A DNA stretch of 64,000 nt. Origin: Auriscalpium vulgare. Taxonomy: Eukaryota > Basidiomycota > Agaricomycetes > Russulales > Auriscalpiaceae. Below are positions 12,901 to 23,800 of this stretch, one piece after another. Where the stretch lies: assembly GCA_019915015.1 (NCBI GenBank), contig JAHBBC010000004.1, positions 744,001-808,000 on the forward strand, in the 5' to 3' direction. Made by a program: the position numbers and the translations under genes. The first letter of the stretch is position 1, and the number at the start of each line of letters is the position of its first letter. The notes below the pieces were generated by a model. The model saw only the letters and a program-made list of their open reading frames with translations. It did no database searches and was not told where the DNA came from.

Positions 12901-14338
12901 CTTTGTCCTCAGAGTCATTCTCTGCTGGAGGCTGTCTGTAATCAACAATAACAGGAGGCATGTCCTCAGGATAATCAGCAAGATTATCATAAGAGATTGA
13001 TAGATCAGCATAGTCATAATGGTTCAACTTTAGCCATTCCAATGCCTTTGCTACTTTGTTTCTTCTTACTAACAGAGGTGTTCTTCTGTATTCCTTTTCA
13101 GTTGGGCGTACAGGGCCAATATATATAAAGGCAATGACCTCATCAAGCTCTTCTCGCTTGGGTGGGAGAACATGATATACCTTTGGCATAGGGACTTGAT
13201 ACATAACTGTATTTGCACGCATTTTGTAGTGCCCAGATGTGTGCACTTTGACTACACATGCATTGTGACTGATTCGCCCAATCAGAAGTTTTTCAACAAA
13301 CGATAACCCCTGTAATTCGGGAGGAACAGGCCCAATCCAATTACCATTTGCTAAAGCATGCAGGGGCAACTTTTGATTTTTCAATCCTTTTGCACAATTT
13401 TTGCACACCTGTTCACATCCTGGAGCATAGACAGGGCCAGGCACAGAACAAATGGGGTCTGTGATAGATGTTCGTGGTGCCCGAGTAACCCCTTCCCCAT
13501 TCAATAAATCAAGATCCACATGTTGCTCAATCTCGGTCCATGGAATGAGGTGTTTGCTGAGAGTAAGAATGCCACATATTTTACAGCCCTCTTCTTTGAT
13601 CATATCAAACTGAATATCCCGACAATAGTCTTGGATAATATGCTGTTGCAGGTCATGAGAAGGCGGTGGGGGTGGAAATTCTATGTGAGAATGATCCTTG
13701 GATTTTCCTTTTGAAGCGCGCAAGTTGGTTGTTGATGCCTTATTAGCACGATGGATCCTAGACCTGTCGGTTGATGTCAGACTCGGACCACCCACATATT
13801 TGAAATATGTAGATGCGGCCAAACACGCCGCACAAGACCTAGTGTCATGAGACTGAATGACAGCCGTTAGCAATGCACGGGTAAAACGTGTATTAACAAT
13901 TATGTCATGTGTGTCACAAATGGCTAGCAAGTCTTTGTTGGGCTGTTTGATCAAGGCAATAATGGGCATGTCAATCTCTAATAGATCATCTCGTGATACA
14001 TTATTGGGTCGACCACCGTGTTGAATATATTGGAATTTGGCATTGTCTGGGAAGCGTCCTAGACCAGTGGGGGTGAAGGTGAGCAACTCTGTCGCTGTCC
14101 AGAGACTGGACCCGCCTCCGACTAATCCAGTACTGGCATTTTCCGTAGGGAAGGACAATGCAGATGTGAAAAGTAAGATTGTTGCACAGACATATATTGT
14201 GGCCATAAGCACTACATATACACTGGTATGTCCATTGACCAGGCCCCTTTGGGCAACAAGCGACGTCGCGTTGAAAGGCCTTTGCCCAAAAACTAATTGC
14301 CCGATGGCTTTGAACGGAACAAGGACTTTGATATTCAT
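6929..14338 (-). CDS. Helitron Rep/helicase polyprotein, uninterrupted, with C-terminal cysteine-peptidase-like domain
   Basis: Rolling-circle transposase-helicase of 2469 codons in one exon. In order: an N-terminal extension; a DUF6570-like region around residues 309-360 (GNWIGPVPPEL); the Helitron Rep region with SWFITFSP near 695, the HUH-type HLH at about 788-790 and paired tyrosines YITDYITK at about 984-991; a PIF1-type SF1B helicase with Walker A GMAGTGKS at about 1576, LDEISM at about 1660, GDFAQLPPIS, LRQNMRQN and a C-terminal YTCLSRG. After residue 2180 come NTWSCAYDS (Cys about 2210), two CxxC pairs and YYGDAHFTSR (His about 2415), an arrangement like ubiquitin-specific peptidases. 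All catalytic signatures are intact with no stop, so it may be autonomous. The first 60 residues are hydrophobic and the real start may be downstream. The region is visibly AT-richer than its neighbours. Confidence 0.92.
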   Translation of the reverse strand: MNIKVLVPFKAIGQLVFGQRPFNATSLVAQRGLVNGHTSVYVVLMATIYVCATILLFTSALSFPTENASTGLVGGGSSLWTATELLTFTPTGLGRFPDNAKFQYIQHGGRPNNVSRDDLLEIDMPIIALIKQPNKDLLAICDTHDIIVNTRFTRALLTAVIQSHDTRSCAACLAASTYFKYVGGPSLTSTDRSRIHRANKASTTNLRASKGKSKDHSHIEFPPPPPSHDLQQHIIQDYCRDIQFDMIKEEGCKICGILTLSKHLIPWTEIEQHVDLDLLNGEGVTRAPRTSITDPICSVPGPVYAPGCEQVCKNCAKGLKNQKLPLHALANGNWIGPVPPELQGLSFVEKLLIGRISHNACVVKVHTSGHYKMRANTVMYQVPMPKVYHVLPPKREELDEVIAFIYIGPVRPTEKEYRRTPLLVRRNKVAKALEWLKLNHYDYADLSISYDNLADYPEDMPPVIVDYRQPPAENDSEDKAVNKNDEDEGTHEGECPFVIHTLTGEQLDSKSGAQRKMLAMKYLKEGGKVLGIGHAEAPESIFGNPKLYPSAFPWLFPYGLGGLGNTNGEKVVSDVARKRALLMYYDKRFQLEPLFPLIALNHSQIANSSTGGYLLAARASFSQVADRIMAVNSDSLESLIARLEDDDRYKPQTDEEKQIYQMINDLDHVAHHVQGSATNKKFMRNEIWSLIMWLGAPSWFITFSPTDIKHPIALYFADDDVHIYPKVLTQSERYRLIANNPIAGARFFKFMVELFLKHVLGVGSTQPGLYGNTSGYYGTVEQQGRLTLHLHMLLWIRNALTPQEIKDRIIANDSAFQKALVEYLEATHQGEFVDETMQEVVDKMDKKTANDPSRVDPTMTLPETAPTPCKKHVDMEKATQCSSCSTSKSWWASFKDTVNEILFRSNRHTCHSGCKNRRHPSCKSRFPREVHAQTTIDSENGLLQIKQGEAWLNTVTPLVSYVMRCNTDITSLLSGTAIKSSIAYITDYITKTPLRTSTMLEAIKTIFNRNSEFINGDATKIEKARRIIVKIVNALTVKQELGAPMSALYILGHPDHYTMFKFKTFYWKSYINEIKKFWSFVDSDEPKEERVVLNSVEGNVVALSPVLDYIYRPKEFENWPLHDWISRVHKVKISAAQKKTNKMSREKTVIAAVQPQSQAVSESTQLDGDITMLDVRQLEEGLNDNEHMDIQEDDECSSISGDTLVGSPKRHTNSMAHKADDSDAEDSEDDLDSESIEIDSDDADYVFETDSDLDDDYDKKKNKRGKRDTTIYRFLEDHPQVKTHTIKVYSEAKARVPCFVGGVLPRKNHGNEENYQLTMLGLFHPWRSGADIKTLEQSWSDAFNSYDFTPRQKQIMNFCNIKYECNDARHDFAAQRRKELLEKEGHPIFGRYTDELDVQHSEDLALGVPDLIAHLETEWDDIGPQTANKMAQMVQIENLMEASGWMKKSDLIPADDLLPDFINGGEKESSAWKTLLADKRADVLNKKQDDVTKEMTGPESDKQQGNFKFHSAAANTVKVVDYEYLFKEFLPQQKKDKDLITATCLEFTLNEEQERAFTIIANHSVDGNASQLKMHIGGMAGTGKSQVIKALISLFEKRGQSYLFLIVAPTGSAAALVSGSTYHSVLGFRGGGETPGSGVSNSAGTMTAIKDRLRHVKYVFLDEISMVDCGDLYNISAQMSTALQVEEEAFGGKNMIFAGDFAQLPPISAKGPALFSHKVGTVLSTTNSLRDQRHTMGKALWHQSTVVVLLRQNMRQNTMSEEDAQFRLALENMRYKSCTADDISLLKSRIPGPQNPKVDISHPNFRHVSIITALNSQRDQINTLGCTKFAQDTNQSLTTFVSVDKWKSQTVSKQRQRNSTDPRRTSDILPEPLQDKLRQLPHAASMNIPGTLKLCRGMPILIKRNEATEVCVTNGAEGTVVGWKAVLHNNNKSTLDTVFVKLTKPPSVVQLEGLPVNVVPISKQCLPVQCKMANDSMVHVTREQVPILPNFAMTDYGSQGRTRPYNVVDLKNCRTHHSVYTCLSRGSSLNGTIILQMCDVTKITGGLSGYLRQEFRELEILDEITRLRFIGELPGHINATTRSSLIKQYQAWKGAGTVPDKVHPSIRWSQSAPMVVPSTEDDTAWRKVSTIKETEKSSTEQQKSRKRKLDVLQQDNSNSMFAPAPGASTLTTVNTDHGPTRIAKKRRTVGNHDSTQRNKSGLIWNGNTWSCAYDSVLTILFHMYSSHKDTWAMKVNSMNEIFDVLTQDWALLNNPTHVLSQLETTRDKIQHMLHTSNPQSFPMDGRTGTDIYSLCEEIFKSDHFLFSVKTQCPQCNTMVSDNHVNVPSWRLYNDVPQTVATELKKKLSTKSTRKCQTCNGYLTRLVSFDNVVPPFLVIILPQHVAHLKIKQSLSIGEGQGRLIYKLKGIVYYGDAHFTSRIVSDNGGLSYHDGIATGRNCIDEGRLTTIQDIYNVRGRKASVLIYSNIF

Positions 14339-14968
14339 GACAGGATTGTATTGTGTTGATCACTTATGGTGGTTGAAGTCAGATATGGTAGCCGAGGGAC
14401 GAAGTCCAACATGCTTGCATAAGCTGTGGTGCATGGCAATTAAGCGCTCGTGATGTCATTGATTATGCAACCCCTCCGTGGGAGGAGCATTGGAACTGGT
14501 GCGTGATTCATGGAACTTGCATTGGGCCTGCTGTGACAGACACGAGTCAAATATTTTCCAAGAACAGCCTTATGTGCACAATGAACATGAGTCGGACAAG
14601 CAGCATAATATAATATGAGTCGGACATGCAGCATAATGTATTATAGGCGGGATCAACAGGTAGGACAAGGAATGATGGAAACACCACACAGTATTCGGGC
14701 AAACATACGATACGGTGTATTGATTGTACAAGAGAGTGACATATTTATGCCGTGGCGTCCGGCATCACCAAGATGATGACACCTGCAATGTTGAACGAAA
14801 GAAGACGAGACTCTTCTTCGTCTCCGTCATTCCGACGGACCGTACGCGTGGTGGTGTATAAGACAGCGCAGAGCGAATCGTCAGGAATGGGGTCATGGTA
14901 CAATGGGTCATGGGGAGATTGCGCCAGAAAACTGTGCACGGTCCCAATCCGATCTCTGGAACCTTGTT
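14339..14968. other. Intergenic region upstream of the Helitron gene
   Basis: No gene supported. It contains a short direct repeat (GAGTCGGACA followed by AGCAGCATAAT or TGCAGCATAAT, near 14589 and 14615). The Helitron 5' terminus should lie here if the element is of ordinary size, but no convincing TC...hairpin...CTRR pair was found. Confidence 0.5.
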
Positions 14969-17900
14969 TCAAGCGATGTGTCGCATTCCACACCGGAACT
15001 GTAAAGGGCGGCATCTAAGCCAGGATATGACAACAATTAGACAAATCACATACTGTTTGCATTGGCCCCCTGCGTTCGACGCTGATACAGCATGTTGCAG
15101 GTGTCGTTCATTTGCATTGTCGAAGAAGATGGCATGACAGCGGACTTGTCAATCGCTCTGGCGGCACGACTGCCACGAGTAGAGGCTGCGAACCAGTCAG
15201 AAACGCCTCGAAGAGACAGGTGAAAGGGGACGGACTACTGGGCTTTGCTGATGGATCGACGCTGTATGTGCCAAACCTCAAAGTACCATTTGGGCCGGCG
15301 ACTGGGGAAAGGTGGTCATCGTTCAAGACCTGGGAATAAAACGCGAGCAAGCGGAAGAGCTCCTGAGAAAGGCCATGCCCGAAAAGTGTTGCTGAGAGCT
15401 TTCCCTTATATTCCTCTGGATAGTTGATGCTAGATGTATGACTCCACACGATTGAACAAGCCAACGGGAGCTTGGCGTTCTTGCCAAAAGTACTGCCAAC
15501 ACGACAGATGTCTGTATACGCCTTTGCATTTGGATTGGTGCGCGTCTTATACCGCGAAGGGTCGGCACGCGATGGATTGTATATGTTGGTTCCGGCGTGT
15601 GAAGTAAACTCGATGAGCTTGATCAAGTCACTAAGAGGCAAGAATGAGTGAGGTGATTGAGTATCAAAAGGAAGACCATATTCTTACCTCAAGATGACCC
15701 GCGGATACTCAGGATTGTTTACACGTGCGAGCATGTATGGCATAAAGATCTCTTCGTCAATGAGTTCAGTGTACCTAAAGAGTAGTTTATAAGCAACATA
15801 TACTCAAATAACAGGCAGAGTGCTTACCGGAGCTGTGGCACAGACTTGTACGTGTACTTCAAGATCTCCTCCTGCCAGTTCGCCCGCATGACCTGATCAT
15901 ATTGCTGTTCGCTGCATGAAAAAAAAAATGAATGACGTGCGTGAAAGCGAGAGCTTCGTACTACGTACGGAGGTGAAAGGAGGACAACACTGGAGTCTGA
16001 CCGTGTGGTACCCTGAGAGCTCTCAGCAGGTGTCTCGTCCTCGTTTATAACTGCTCGCCGCTTTCTGTGTCAATTGTAAGCACACAATGCAAATGGAAAA
16101 TATGAAGAGCGCACTTTGGAGGTTCATCACCGGAGTCTGTCATATTGTGTGAGCGCTTGCTGCCCGGCTGCGTTGAGGGCGGTCTAAGACATAATGAGCG
16201 AAGCTGAAACAGGGTGTTTAGTGGGCACATACGGAGACATATGTTGAGACGACTGAGTATGGTCATGCGCCTTGTGACCATCATCGACATCCATGCTAAC
16301 CTGTTCTGCTGCGTCGTTGGGAGTTTCACCGTCTGAAGAGTTTGCGTCGACAATGTTGCCCCTGTCGGTGGTACAATCCGCATTGCCAGGGTTGCGCCGA
16401 TCCGGCTCTGAATCTGAAGCGTAACACTGCGTGTCGCCGACCACCTGAACATCGTCATCAAAAAGATGAGCAACATCAGGCAGTGGCGCAATTGGACTGG
16501 GCGGTAACTCCGGTTGGACATCTTCCATGTCGTGGTCAGCTGTCACAATGGTGACAGGCCTGAAGAGCAGTTAGTACGACGGAGACAGTGTTTGAAATAC
16601 ATGGTGACGCACTTTGCAGGTGGGCGCCGTTTGCCTCCTGTAGACATGTGCGCCGGCCTGGCGAGCCTACAGAACCCAGTAAATGCATGGTTGTGATATC
16701 GAAGAGCCTGAACATACCGGATGGGAACTGAGAATATCCTTTCAGGCCTAGTAAAGAAATGAGCAAGACAGCGAAGGAGCAAGACGAAAAAGACAAACGT
16801 TGGCATTGATGCGCTGTCGGAATCGGTAGACAAGGAATTCGTTGCCTCCAACAAAGAAGATCCCTGCTGACTTGAAGATGAACCTGTTGAGGGGGCAGTC
16901 CGCATCCTTGGCGGAGGACCGGTGCGTCTCGTGGTATATGAGTACACGGGCAAAGCCCAGAAGAAATGAATGCTTACTTTGCAACACGGGAATCTGTTTT
17001 GTTAACAGCCGGAGACAAAACGGGCTTTTTCGTCGAAGGCTTTGTCTTGGTGATAACGACTGCGACGTCACCAGAAGTCTTCGCCTTTGGCTTTGAAGCG
17101 TTGTTGCCTTTACGCACACCCTTGGGGGCACTGGGAATTCACATGAGCATACGCAGACATGCAAGGAGAACAATAGTACACTGTGTCCTGCGCGAGAACA
17201 TGCTTGGATGGTGTGTTATGAACCGTTGTGGGTGACATGACACATTGGGCAGTAGTTGATGGCAGCGGCACTTTGCCGTCACTAGCAGCAGAAGCGCCAT
17301 TGTTCAGTACGGCGGACATTGGCTGCTGATGAATTCGGGACTTGTGATCCAATGGGCTGGGGTCATAGTAGACGGCATCTGAAGATTCACTATACGCGGG
17401 CAGTTTAGCGCAAGAGTGAGGTATGAAAAATGGAGAACGAACACTGGAGATGGGGACCGGGATACCGCCTGGGCATAAGTCAACTTGCGAGGCTGGAAAC
17501 TGAAGTATGATTATTAGTATGCACAACCCTTGAAGAAAAGGATAGACAAACCCGTCGGGCTGACGAGGAAAGACCGCGGGGACGCTGCCAAGACGCTCGG
17601 AGGCCAAGGTGTAATGACCAGAAAAGACGTCAGAGTCCGCGGAGGGAGCCCGTTCGGCAGTAGCCTTGGCTTGGGCAACGTCCTCGCCGAGGCTATTGAT
17701 CTGCTGGAAGGTCGGCAAGTCCTGCGAGGCTGCGGGCTGAGTGATGGAGGCGGTGTCATTACCGCCCACCTTGGCATTCGTCTTCGACTTGCTGGTCGTC
17801 TTCCTGGTCGACTTCTTGGTGCTGGTCTTGGACGGCTTCTTGTCGCTCAACTTGGTTGGCTTCTTCTCCGCAGTCGAAACAGGAAGCACCTGGGAGCGCC

Positions 17901-17997
17901 AAGTTAGAATACAATGAAGACAGAGATGAGGTAGAAACAAACTTACGAGGGCTGGACCCTGGCCGGCGGCAGCAGATTGGTTGCGTGTGAGGACCAT
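14969..17997 (-). CDS. Unrecognised multi-exon gene A with lysine-rich N-terminus
   Basis: The predicted start is ATG at 17997 (MVLTRNQSAAAG). An in-frame 50-60 nt intron follows, then a Lys/Ser/Thr-rich segment (KKPSKTSTKKSTRKTTSK) suggesting nuclear or nucleic-acid association, a Pro/Ser-rich middle, an acidic stretch (16184-16546 region), and a more ordered C-terminal half with blocks such as YDQVMRANWQEEILKY, YTELIDEEIFMPYML and LIKLIEFTSHAGTN. About ten introns with GT-AG ends keep phase where checked. The last exons read TVRCHAIFFDNANERH and end at a stop at 14969-14971. I do not recognise the family. The open phase through many exons argues for a real, recently intact gene. The order in 16.0-17.1 kb is only partly resolved. 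Confidence 0.6.
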
Positions 17998-19548
17998 GGT
18001 GTGTTAAGGCAAGATTTCGAGAAATGCGGGTGAATAAAATGGTGTGTCGATAGAAGGACAAGTTGGTGTGAGGAAATGTTTGCGACTTATAACTCGCAAG
18101 ACCAATCGCTTATTCGACAAGTCAAACAAGATGCATCACGTACAGGTCAACCACCGTGGAGACTGCGGAAACCGTGTGATGCGTCCACAAATGAGGGCGG
18201 CGAGCAAGCTAATTGGTTACCAAGTGCAGTAGCCGAACAGCGAGGAGACCGCTCGTCGGCATTCTGAAGACGAAGCAGAGGAGGCACCCCAGATTCACAG
18301 CCACGCCTGAGAGATGCTAGAACCGAATGGCAATGACGCAAGTTCCATGTAGCGACGGCTACAGCGTCAAGAAGACGATCTGCCCTGAATGCAGCTACGG
18401 CTAAAAGCAGTGGAGACTGTGGAGACAACGTGATGCCGTAAAATGAGGGTAACAAGCGGACAAGATGGATAGCCTAAGTCGTGAGCAGTAAGAAGGCAGC
18501 GCATCACCGTCCTCACGACTGAGCAGAGGACACCAAGACAGAGAGCTTAGCTTGAGACGTGATGCAATCTCAATGTCGCGATGGCGCCAAGTCAAGAAGA
18601 ACCCGGAACCCGCATCTTAGCGCCAATACTTGCGAAGCGGTTTCGGTACCACAGTGGTGCTATTAATATTTGCCCTTCGCTACGAGAGTGGTGCCCGCGT
18701 CAGCGTGAAATGCACAAATAAATTTAGATTCTCCACTTAGTGTTAGGCGTTGTAAGCGCAATCACCGATAATCAAACGCTTCGTTACAGGGACCTTCTTT
18801 GCCCCACCTACCCCACAGATCCGCGCTTCCATTTATTTAACTTTGCTTCAGGGACATGAAGAAGGGAAGCAGCGGCAATCGCAATCTTGTCCTGAAGACT
18901 GGGGGAATGATGGAATACGAAGATGATATCGTGCCGTGCCTGTTCATGTAAGCTATTGCGAAGGTCGTCAATACAGATCGTTGTATGGTGGAAAGAGGGA
19001 GCACGACTCAGCAAAAGGCAGTGTTCAGCCGTCTCCGAGACCAAGAGGCAAACATGTGAACAGCATAGGCATTGTAATCACATGTTAATGTACTCCACTG
19101 GGTGGCAAGTGGAGCTGGTGAATAAAGGGCAGCAAGAGTGCCACAAGGATATACGCGTTGCCTAAAACAAAAATGGGTTAGAATGCTGAATTGGAGGCGA
19201 GGGGAACGGTGTTCTTCCGGGCAATCCGGATCAACTCCTTCATTTTTATGGTAATATGAATGCAAAGCCAGCAATAGCTGGTGAATGCTATGGAAAGTCC
19301 CAAGGAAAATCCCCGCGCTCCAAGAACAGGCTCGCAGAGTTGAAATGGAGATGTTGCGAAGGCAACATGGCAGGGCTGGCATCAAAGAAGTGCAATGATG
19401 ACGCACTGTGCGCAGCCGATGCACGGTCCAAGTCAAAAGCGGCAGGTTGACTCCACGCAAAGGAGAATACTTAGACAAGACACTAAATTGTGATGGCTGG
19501 CACCCGTCCACCCATCCACACACACTCCCTGACTCTCCACACGCGAAC
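17998..19548. other. Gene-free stretch with short diverged repeats
   Basis: No supported gene on either strand. A diverged direct repeat is visible: GTGGAGACTG-type sequence followed by CGTGATG and AAATGAGGG occurs near 18158-18195 and again near 18409-18450. The rest shows nothing I can name. Confidence 0.5.
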
Positions 19549-20638
19549 ATGTCAGTGCTCGACATTATCGAATTTGCTGAGAGGAATAGATGCGGTGTGT
19601 TACCATGTGTATAATTCATGAGCGTTCGCTGATCTTTACTTGTATGTCAACAGAAGAACATATCAGCAATGTGATCAAGAGCTTCGTGGCGCACCGTAAT
19701 GAAACTTACATGCTTGCGTCTGCGGCCAAGGTAACAGTACGTATGCCTTTCATCTTGTTCAGTAATTGCTGACCGCATGTATTTTCTCAGACCGCAGGAG
19801 GCCATCTCAGGCTTGTCATGCACAAGCATGAGGATGGGACTGTGACGGTCATGACACCTGACAGCGATGAGATGGTTGAAGCGACACTCGAGGTTCAAGG
19901 TGTCCTTGTTGACTACGATCTCCCACCGGTCACGACAAAAGCGCAGTGAGTCAGCAAACAAGATGGTTGCAAAAAGCTGAAAGACATAACGATGACAGGA
20001 TTGGAGCTAAGCCGCTCTGGGCAAAGCAGGCCGTGAAGTTGATGGGATTTGGGGCTCCCGAGTTCGCAAATGCAGTCAATGGCTTACGCGATATCCATCG
20101 ACGCATTAGCTCCATGTACAAGGTCAAGTCGTTCGAGGACCATGCATTGAATATGGCCGGATGCACGATGGAACTGAACTTTGCGACGCGCTTTATCACT
20201 CCGCACAGTCAAGTGAAGGGCGAGGCGCCAATTGCGTTCGGCAATTTTGTAGACCCTCATGGGCTCCTTGCAAGCGCCATGGCCGGCTTTGGATCTCATC
20301 TGGAACAACCAGGTGCTGTACTATGACTGTTTGAAGGATCAGGCGTAAGTCATGGGATGAGTTTAGAGGGACAGCATACTCACTTCTCTAACTAGGACTG
20401 GGAACCTGGTGTACACCCCAATTGACCCATCCGTCCTGCGAGTCGGCCAAATCGTACAACTTCAAGTGGCGTTTGGATCCGTGCCGTTATGGGGAAAGAA
20501 GGGCAGCTATCGTATGGTGTCAAAGCTAAGGTCGATCGCCATTCTGGACCGTGAATTGCAGGATGTGAGCCATGTGCTGTCCTAGTCATCATTCATGGAA
20601 CTTACCAGGCAGCAGGCGTTCGAACGGGACCAGTTTGA
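19549..20638 (+). pseudogene. Unrecognised six-exon gene B with one frameshift
   Basis: Exons by phase: 19549-19594, 19654-19730, 19791-19945, 19999-20344, 20396-20564 and 20609-20638, with introns of 44-61 nt. The product starts MSVLDIIEFAER and ends AAGVRTGPV. Recognisable blocks are TPHSQVKGEAPIAFGNF, NNQVLYYDCLKDQA, IDPSVLRVGQIVQLQ and MVSKLRSIAILD. They resemble an agaricomycete hypothetical-protein family whose C-terminus reads 'GDIVE..FSF..VP......LRS..LLD', but I cannot name a function. The exon 4 phase is off by one: around 20270-20300 the frame must shift to join the two conserved parts, so the copy is probably dead unless an unseen micro-intron exists. Confidence 0.55.
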
Positions 20639-20818
20639 CAAACGCTTGAACGCAAACACAGGCGTACAGATGCAGAAAACGGTTAAGCGAAAAGTAGGGT
20701 ACAGTGAGCCAGTAGGAGGGAAAAAAGTAAGGCAAAGTACGGCGTCAGAGATAGCCACGATGGAAGAGGATGAGCAGACAAATGCGTAACATAGGATATG
20801 ACATAAGGATGGGATGAA

Positions 20819-23800
20819 TCAGAAAATAAGCTTTTTAAGACGACTGATTTTGCAGAGGAAGTGCTCTGCAGTGATGACATCCCAGCCCATATGCAAGCGC
20901 TGTTCAGCTGTAAGACCGTCGGACAATATAGTGAAGAAATGACGGAATGCTACCAAAACTTCTTGTCGTGAAGGGTTTCGATTACACAGGTGCAGTAGCT
21001 GCAGTCCGCGAAGCGAGCCCAAGCCATTCACGTGGATGATAGTGCCCATCTCGTCGATCGAGGGCATTACCACAGCACCAGCATGGACATAGTCCGCGGT
21101 GAGCAAATATCCAATCAACGGACCGACGTTGAAAAACCCGGGCTTTTTGATGACTTGGGCGTAGAAAGCACGGAAGGGTAGCGGAGGCGACGTCGGGGAT
21201 AGTGGGTTTCGAGAAGCAGTCGCGGTCCAAAGCTTATCCGCATTGGAAACCTGTTTGTGCATGGCTGCGCCATAACAGCGTGGGTCGAAGAAATATGAGG
21301 TCGGAGTGGCGGGTGTGGTCGTGGTCATGGCGTTGAAGTCGTTCAAAAATTTATGTGGGCCGTTGAAAATGAACGGATGGTCAAACAGGTACCCGCAGCT
21401 GAAAAGAATCGTCCGAAATACAAGCGCACTGAAGAAGCCGGCTCTGGTTCGCAGGTGTGCTGGAGCGTACGGCCCATCACTTGTGCGCGCGCGCTTGACG
21501 CTCGGTGCCTTTTCACGGAAAGGCAAGAACTTGTCAAGGTCTTCAGCAACGAATGTGAGCAACTCCCGGTCCTTGTTGGAAACGCCTGTCATGGGAGGCG
21601 GCGCGAGTGACGCCTTGTGAAGTGTCGGTCCGTCGATGAAGTACTCCATCATCTTCAAGACATTGATGGCGCGTTGCAGCCGCGGCGTAACATTGTGGTT
21701 TGCTGGTAATGGCAGCGGGATGGGAGGTGTCGCAGCGGAGGAGGTGATCAGCGATGATGAAGATGGTACAATGTTGCCGTCACTTGAGCCCGTGTCATTG
21801 TCAGGGCGGTGTCCAGTGTTCGAACCGTCTCCACCAGCACCAGCACCAGCGAGCATTGATCCTGGCGTGCTATGATTGCTGTCTGAAGCCTGACTGGTGG
21901 ACGGTGAACCGGCATCAACAAGGTCGCCAGCTCCGTGTGTGGCATGAATCGTAACTTGGCCGGCTGTGGCGGAAGATAAAAAGGCGGCTTGGGTAGCGGA
22001 CAATGCGGGCGGAGAACCAGACGCAAACGAGCGTGTCAAAGATGCGATGATATGCATGGTGGTGGCCTCCTGTGATTCCGGGGCGAAGACCGGCTCTTCC
22101 ATCAGGCTAGCAAGGAAAGGTACGAGCGCAGATGGAGAAATGGAAGTGGGGATGACAGAGACATCGAGGACTTTCCTGGCCAAGCCGCAATAGAGATTGA
22201 AAGCAGCCGCTGTATACAGGACGTCTGGACCAAAAAGAAGGCGCATGGCGCAGATAAGCCAGGCCTGAGGTCGGCTGGCACGCTCTTGTGGAAAGCCAAG
22301 CCATATAGAAAGAACTTTTATCATGCCATTGAAGACATGGCGTTGATGCGTGAATGTACCGTTTGATAGTGGATCGGTCTGTCTGCGAACAAAAGGCAGA
22401 GTGAAAGGATCGGCAGGGAAGGAAGAGTGATATTGCGCGGGGGTGAGGATGCAAGGACGACGCAATAAAATCGATGTGGAGATGTCCTGCGCCAGGCGGA
22501 GAAGCGTGTTCGTGGGTGTCGTTGAAATGGAGATAGAACAGTGGTAGCACACGGACTCCAGCCACGTCCAGAGAGCAGCGTGATGTTGCATGAGCATAGC
22601 CTTCATATGGCGCACGTCAAGGTCACTGACAGACATCGGACGCGACAATACATGCCATCCGTTCCATGCCGCGGCGACTGCAGGGAGTATGTCGGGGGTT
22701 GCCCAGCGACGGGACGCTATTTGCTGTTGAGCGTTGGCCAGAAAATGTGAAGCCTGATGTACAGTTGCTTGGGCGTGTGCAGAGCGGACGCATTGAAGTG
22801 TTGAAGCAACGGTGACTGTGTCCCGCACCATAACAGGCAGCGAAAAGACGGACACGTCTGAGGAAAACGTCAGGGCAGTCAGAGCTCAGGTTGAGGCCGA
22901 CATACCATGTACGACCAGCTGTGAAGTGCTCATATCTATGAGTTCGTTCGTCGTAATGTTGTGCGGGATTGCCCACGGCTGGACCAGGCACTCGACAGGG
23001 CTGGGAACGACAGAGTCGGATGGGACGGGAGACGTTGAAAGAAACGAGGACAGAGACTGCAAGCGTTCCTTGTAGTCTCTCAGCGGGTCTAGTGATGTGA
23101 TTGATAAAGGCACTGTTGAACACAAATACAGACGTACCTGTACCTTGATCCGGCATGACAGGCACTCGATCATGAGCTGCATGTCTGCGATCCTCACGCG
23201 TGGCCTCAAATTGGTCTTCTTCAGTCAGACGTTTGCGCTTTCGGCTAGCGCTGTGCAGGGATGCCGATGTTGCAGCCGAGGACTTAGTGAGCGCATTTGA
23301 CATTTTCTGTTTGTCTGCAGACCGCATAATGCCCATAGTGCTCGTGTTGACGTCACCTATATCGAAACATGTCAAGAGAAAGTGAGGCAATGCAAAAAGG
23401 GCAGCGTACCATTGGCACCAACTTCTGCGCTTACCGAGTCGGCGTTGTCTTGTTCTTCTTCATCATCAGCTACGTCATAGTCCTCCAGCACAGTCGTATC
23501 TATGGCCAGGATCAGGAAAGAAAGAATGCAAAAGGTAGACACCGTACCAGAGTTGTAAGCGTAAGCGGGAGGGCGTCCACCAACGGGCCCCGAAGGCAGA
23601 GCAGAATCAGAATTGATTTGCAGTGACTTGATGTTTGCTGCAGCGTCATAGCAGTACGGAATGAAAGCCGCACATTTGCTACTGTACAGCTTCCATGTGT
23701 CAGCCGCCGCACGCCGAGCGACAGCGTATGCATCTGTGAAGTCTGTATTCATCAGTTGGACACTGAATGTCAATTTGAGTAGTTGATATTCACCATTGAG

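Noticed and set aside
6718..14760. Conventional Helitron termini (TC start, CTRR end with hairpin, A-T insertion site)
   Set aside because: No A|YYAG site with a nearby hairpin was found left of 6929, and candidate GA|T sites on the right were too many to choose between.
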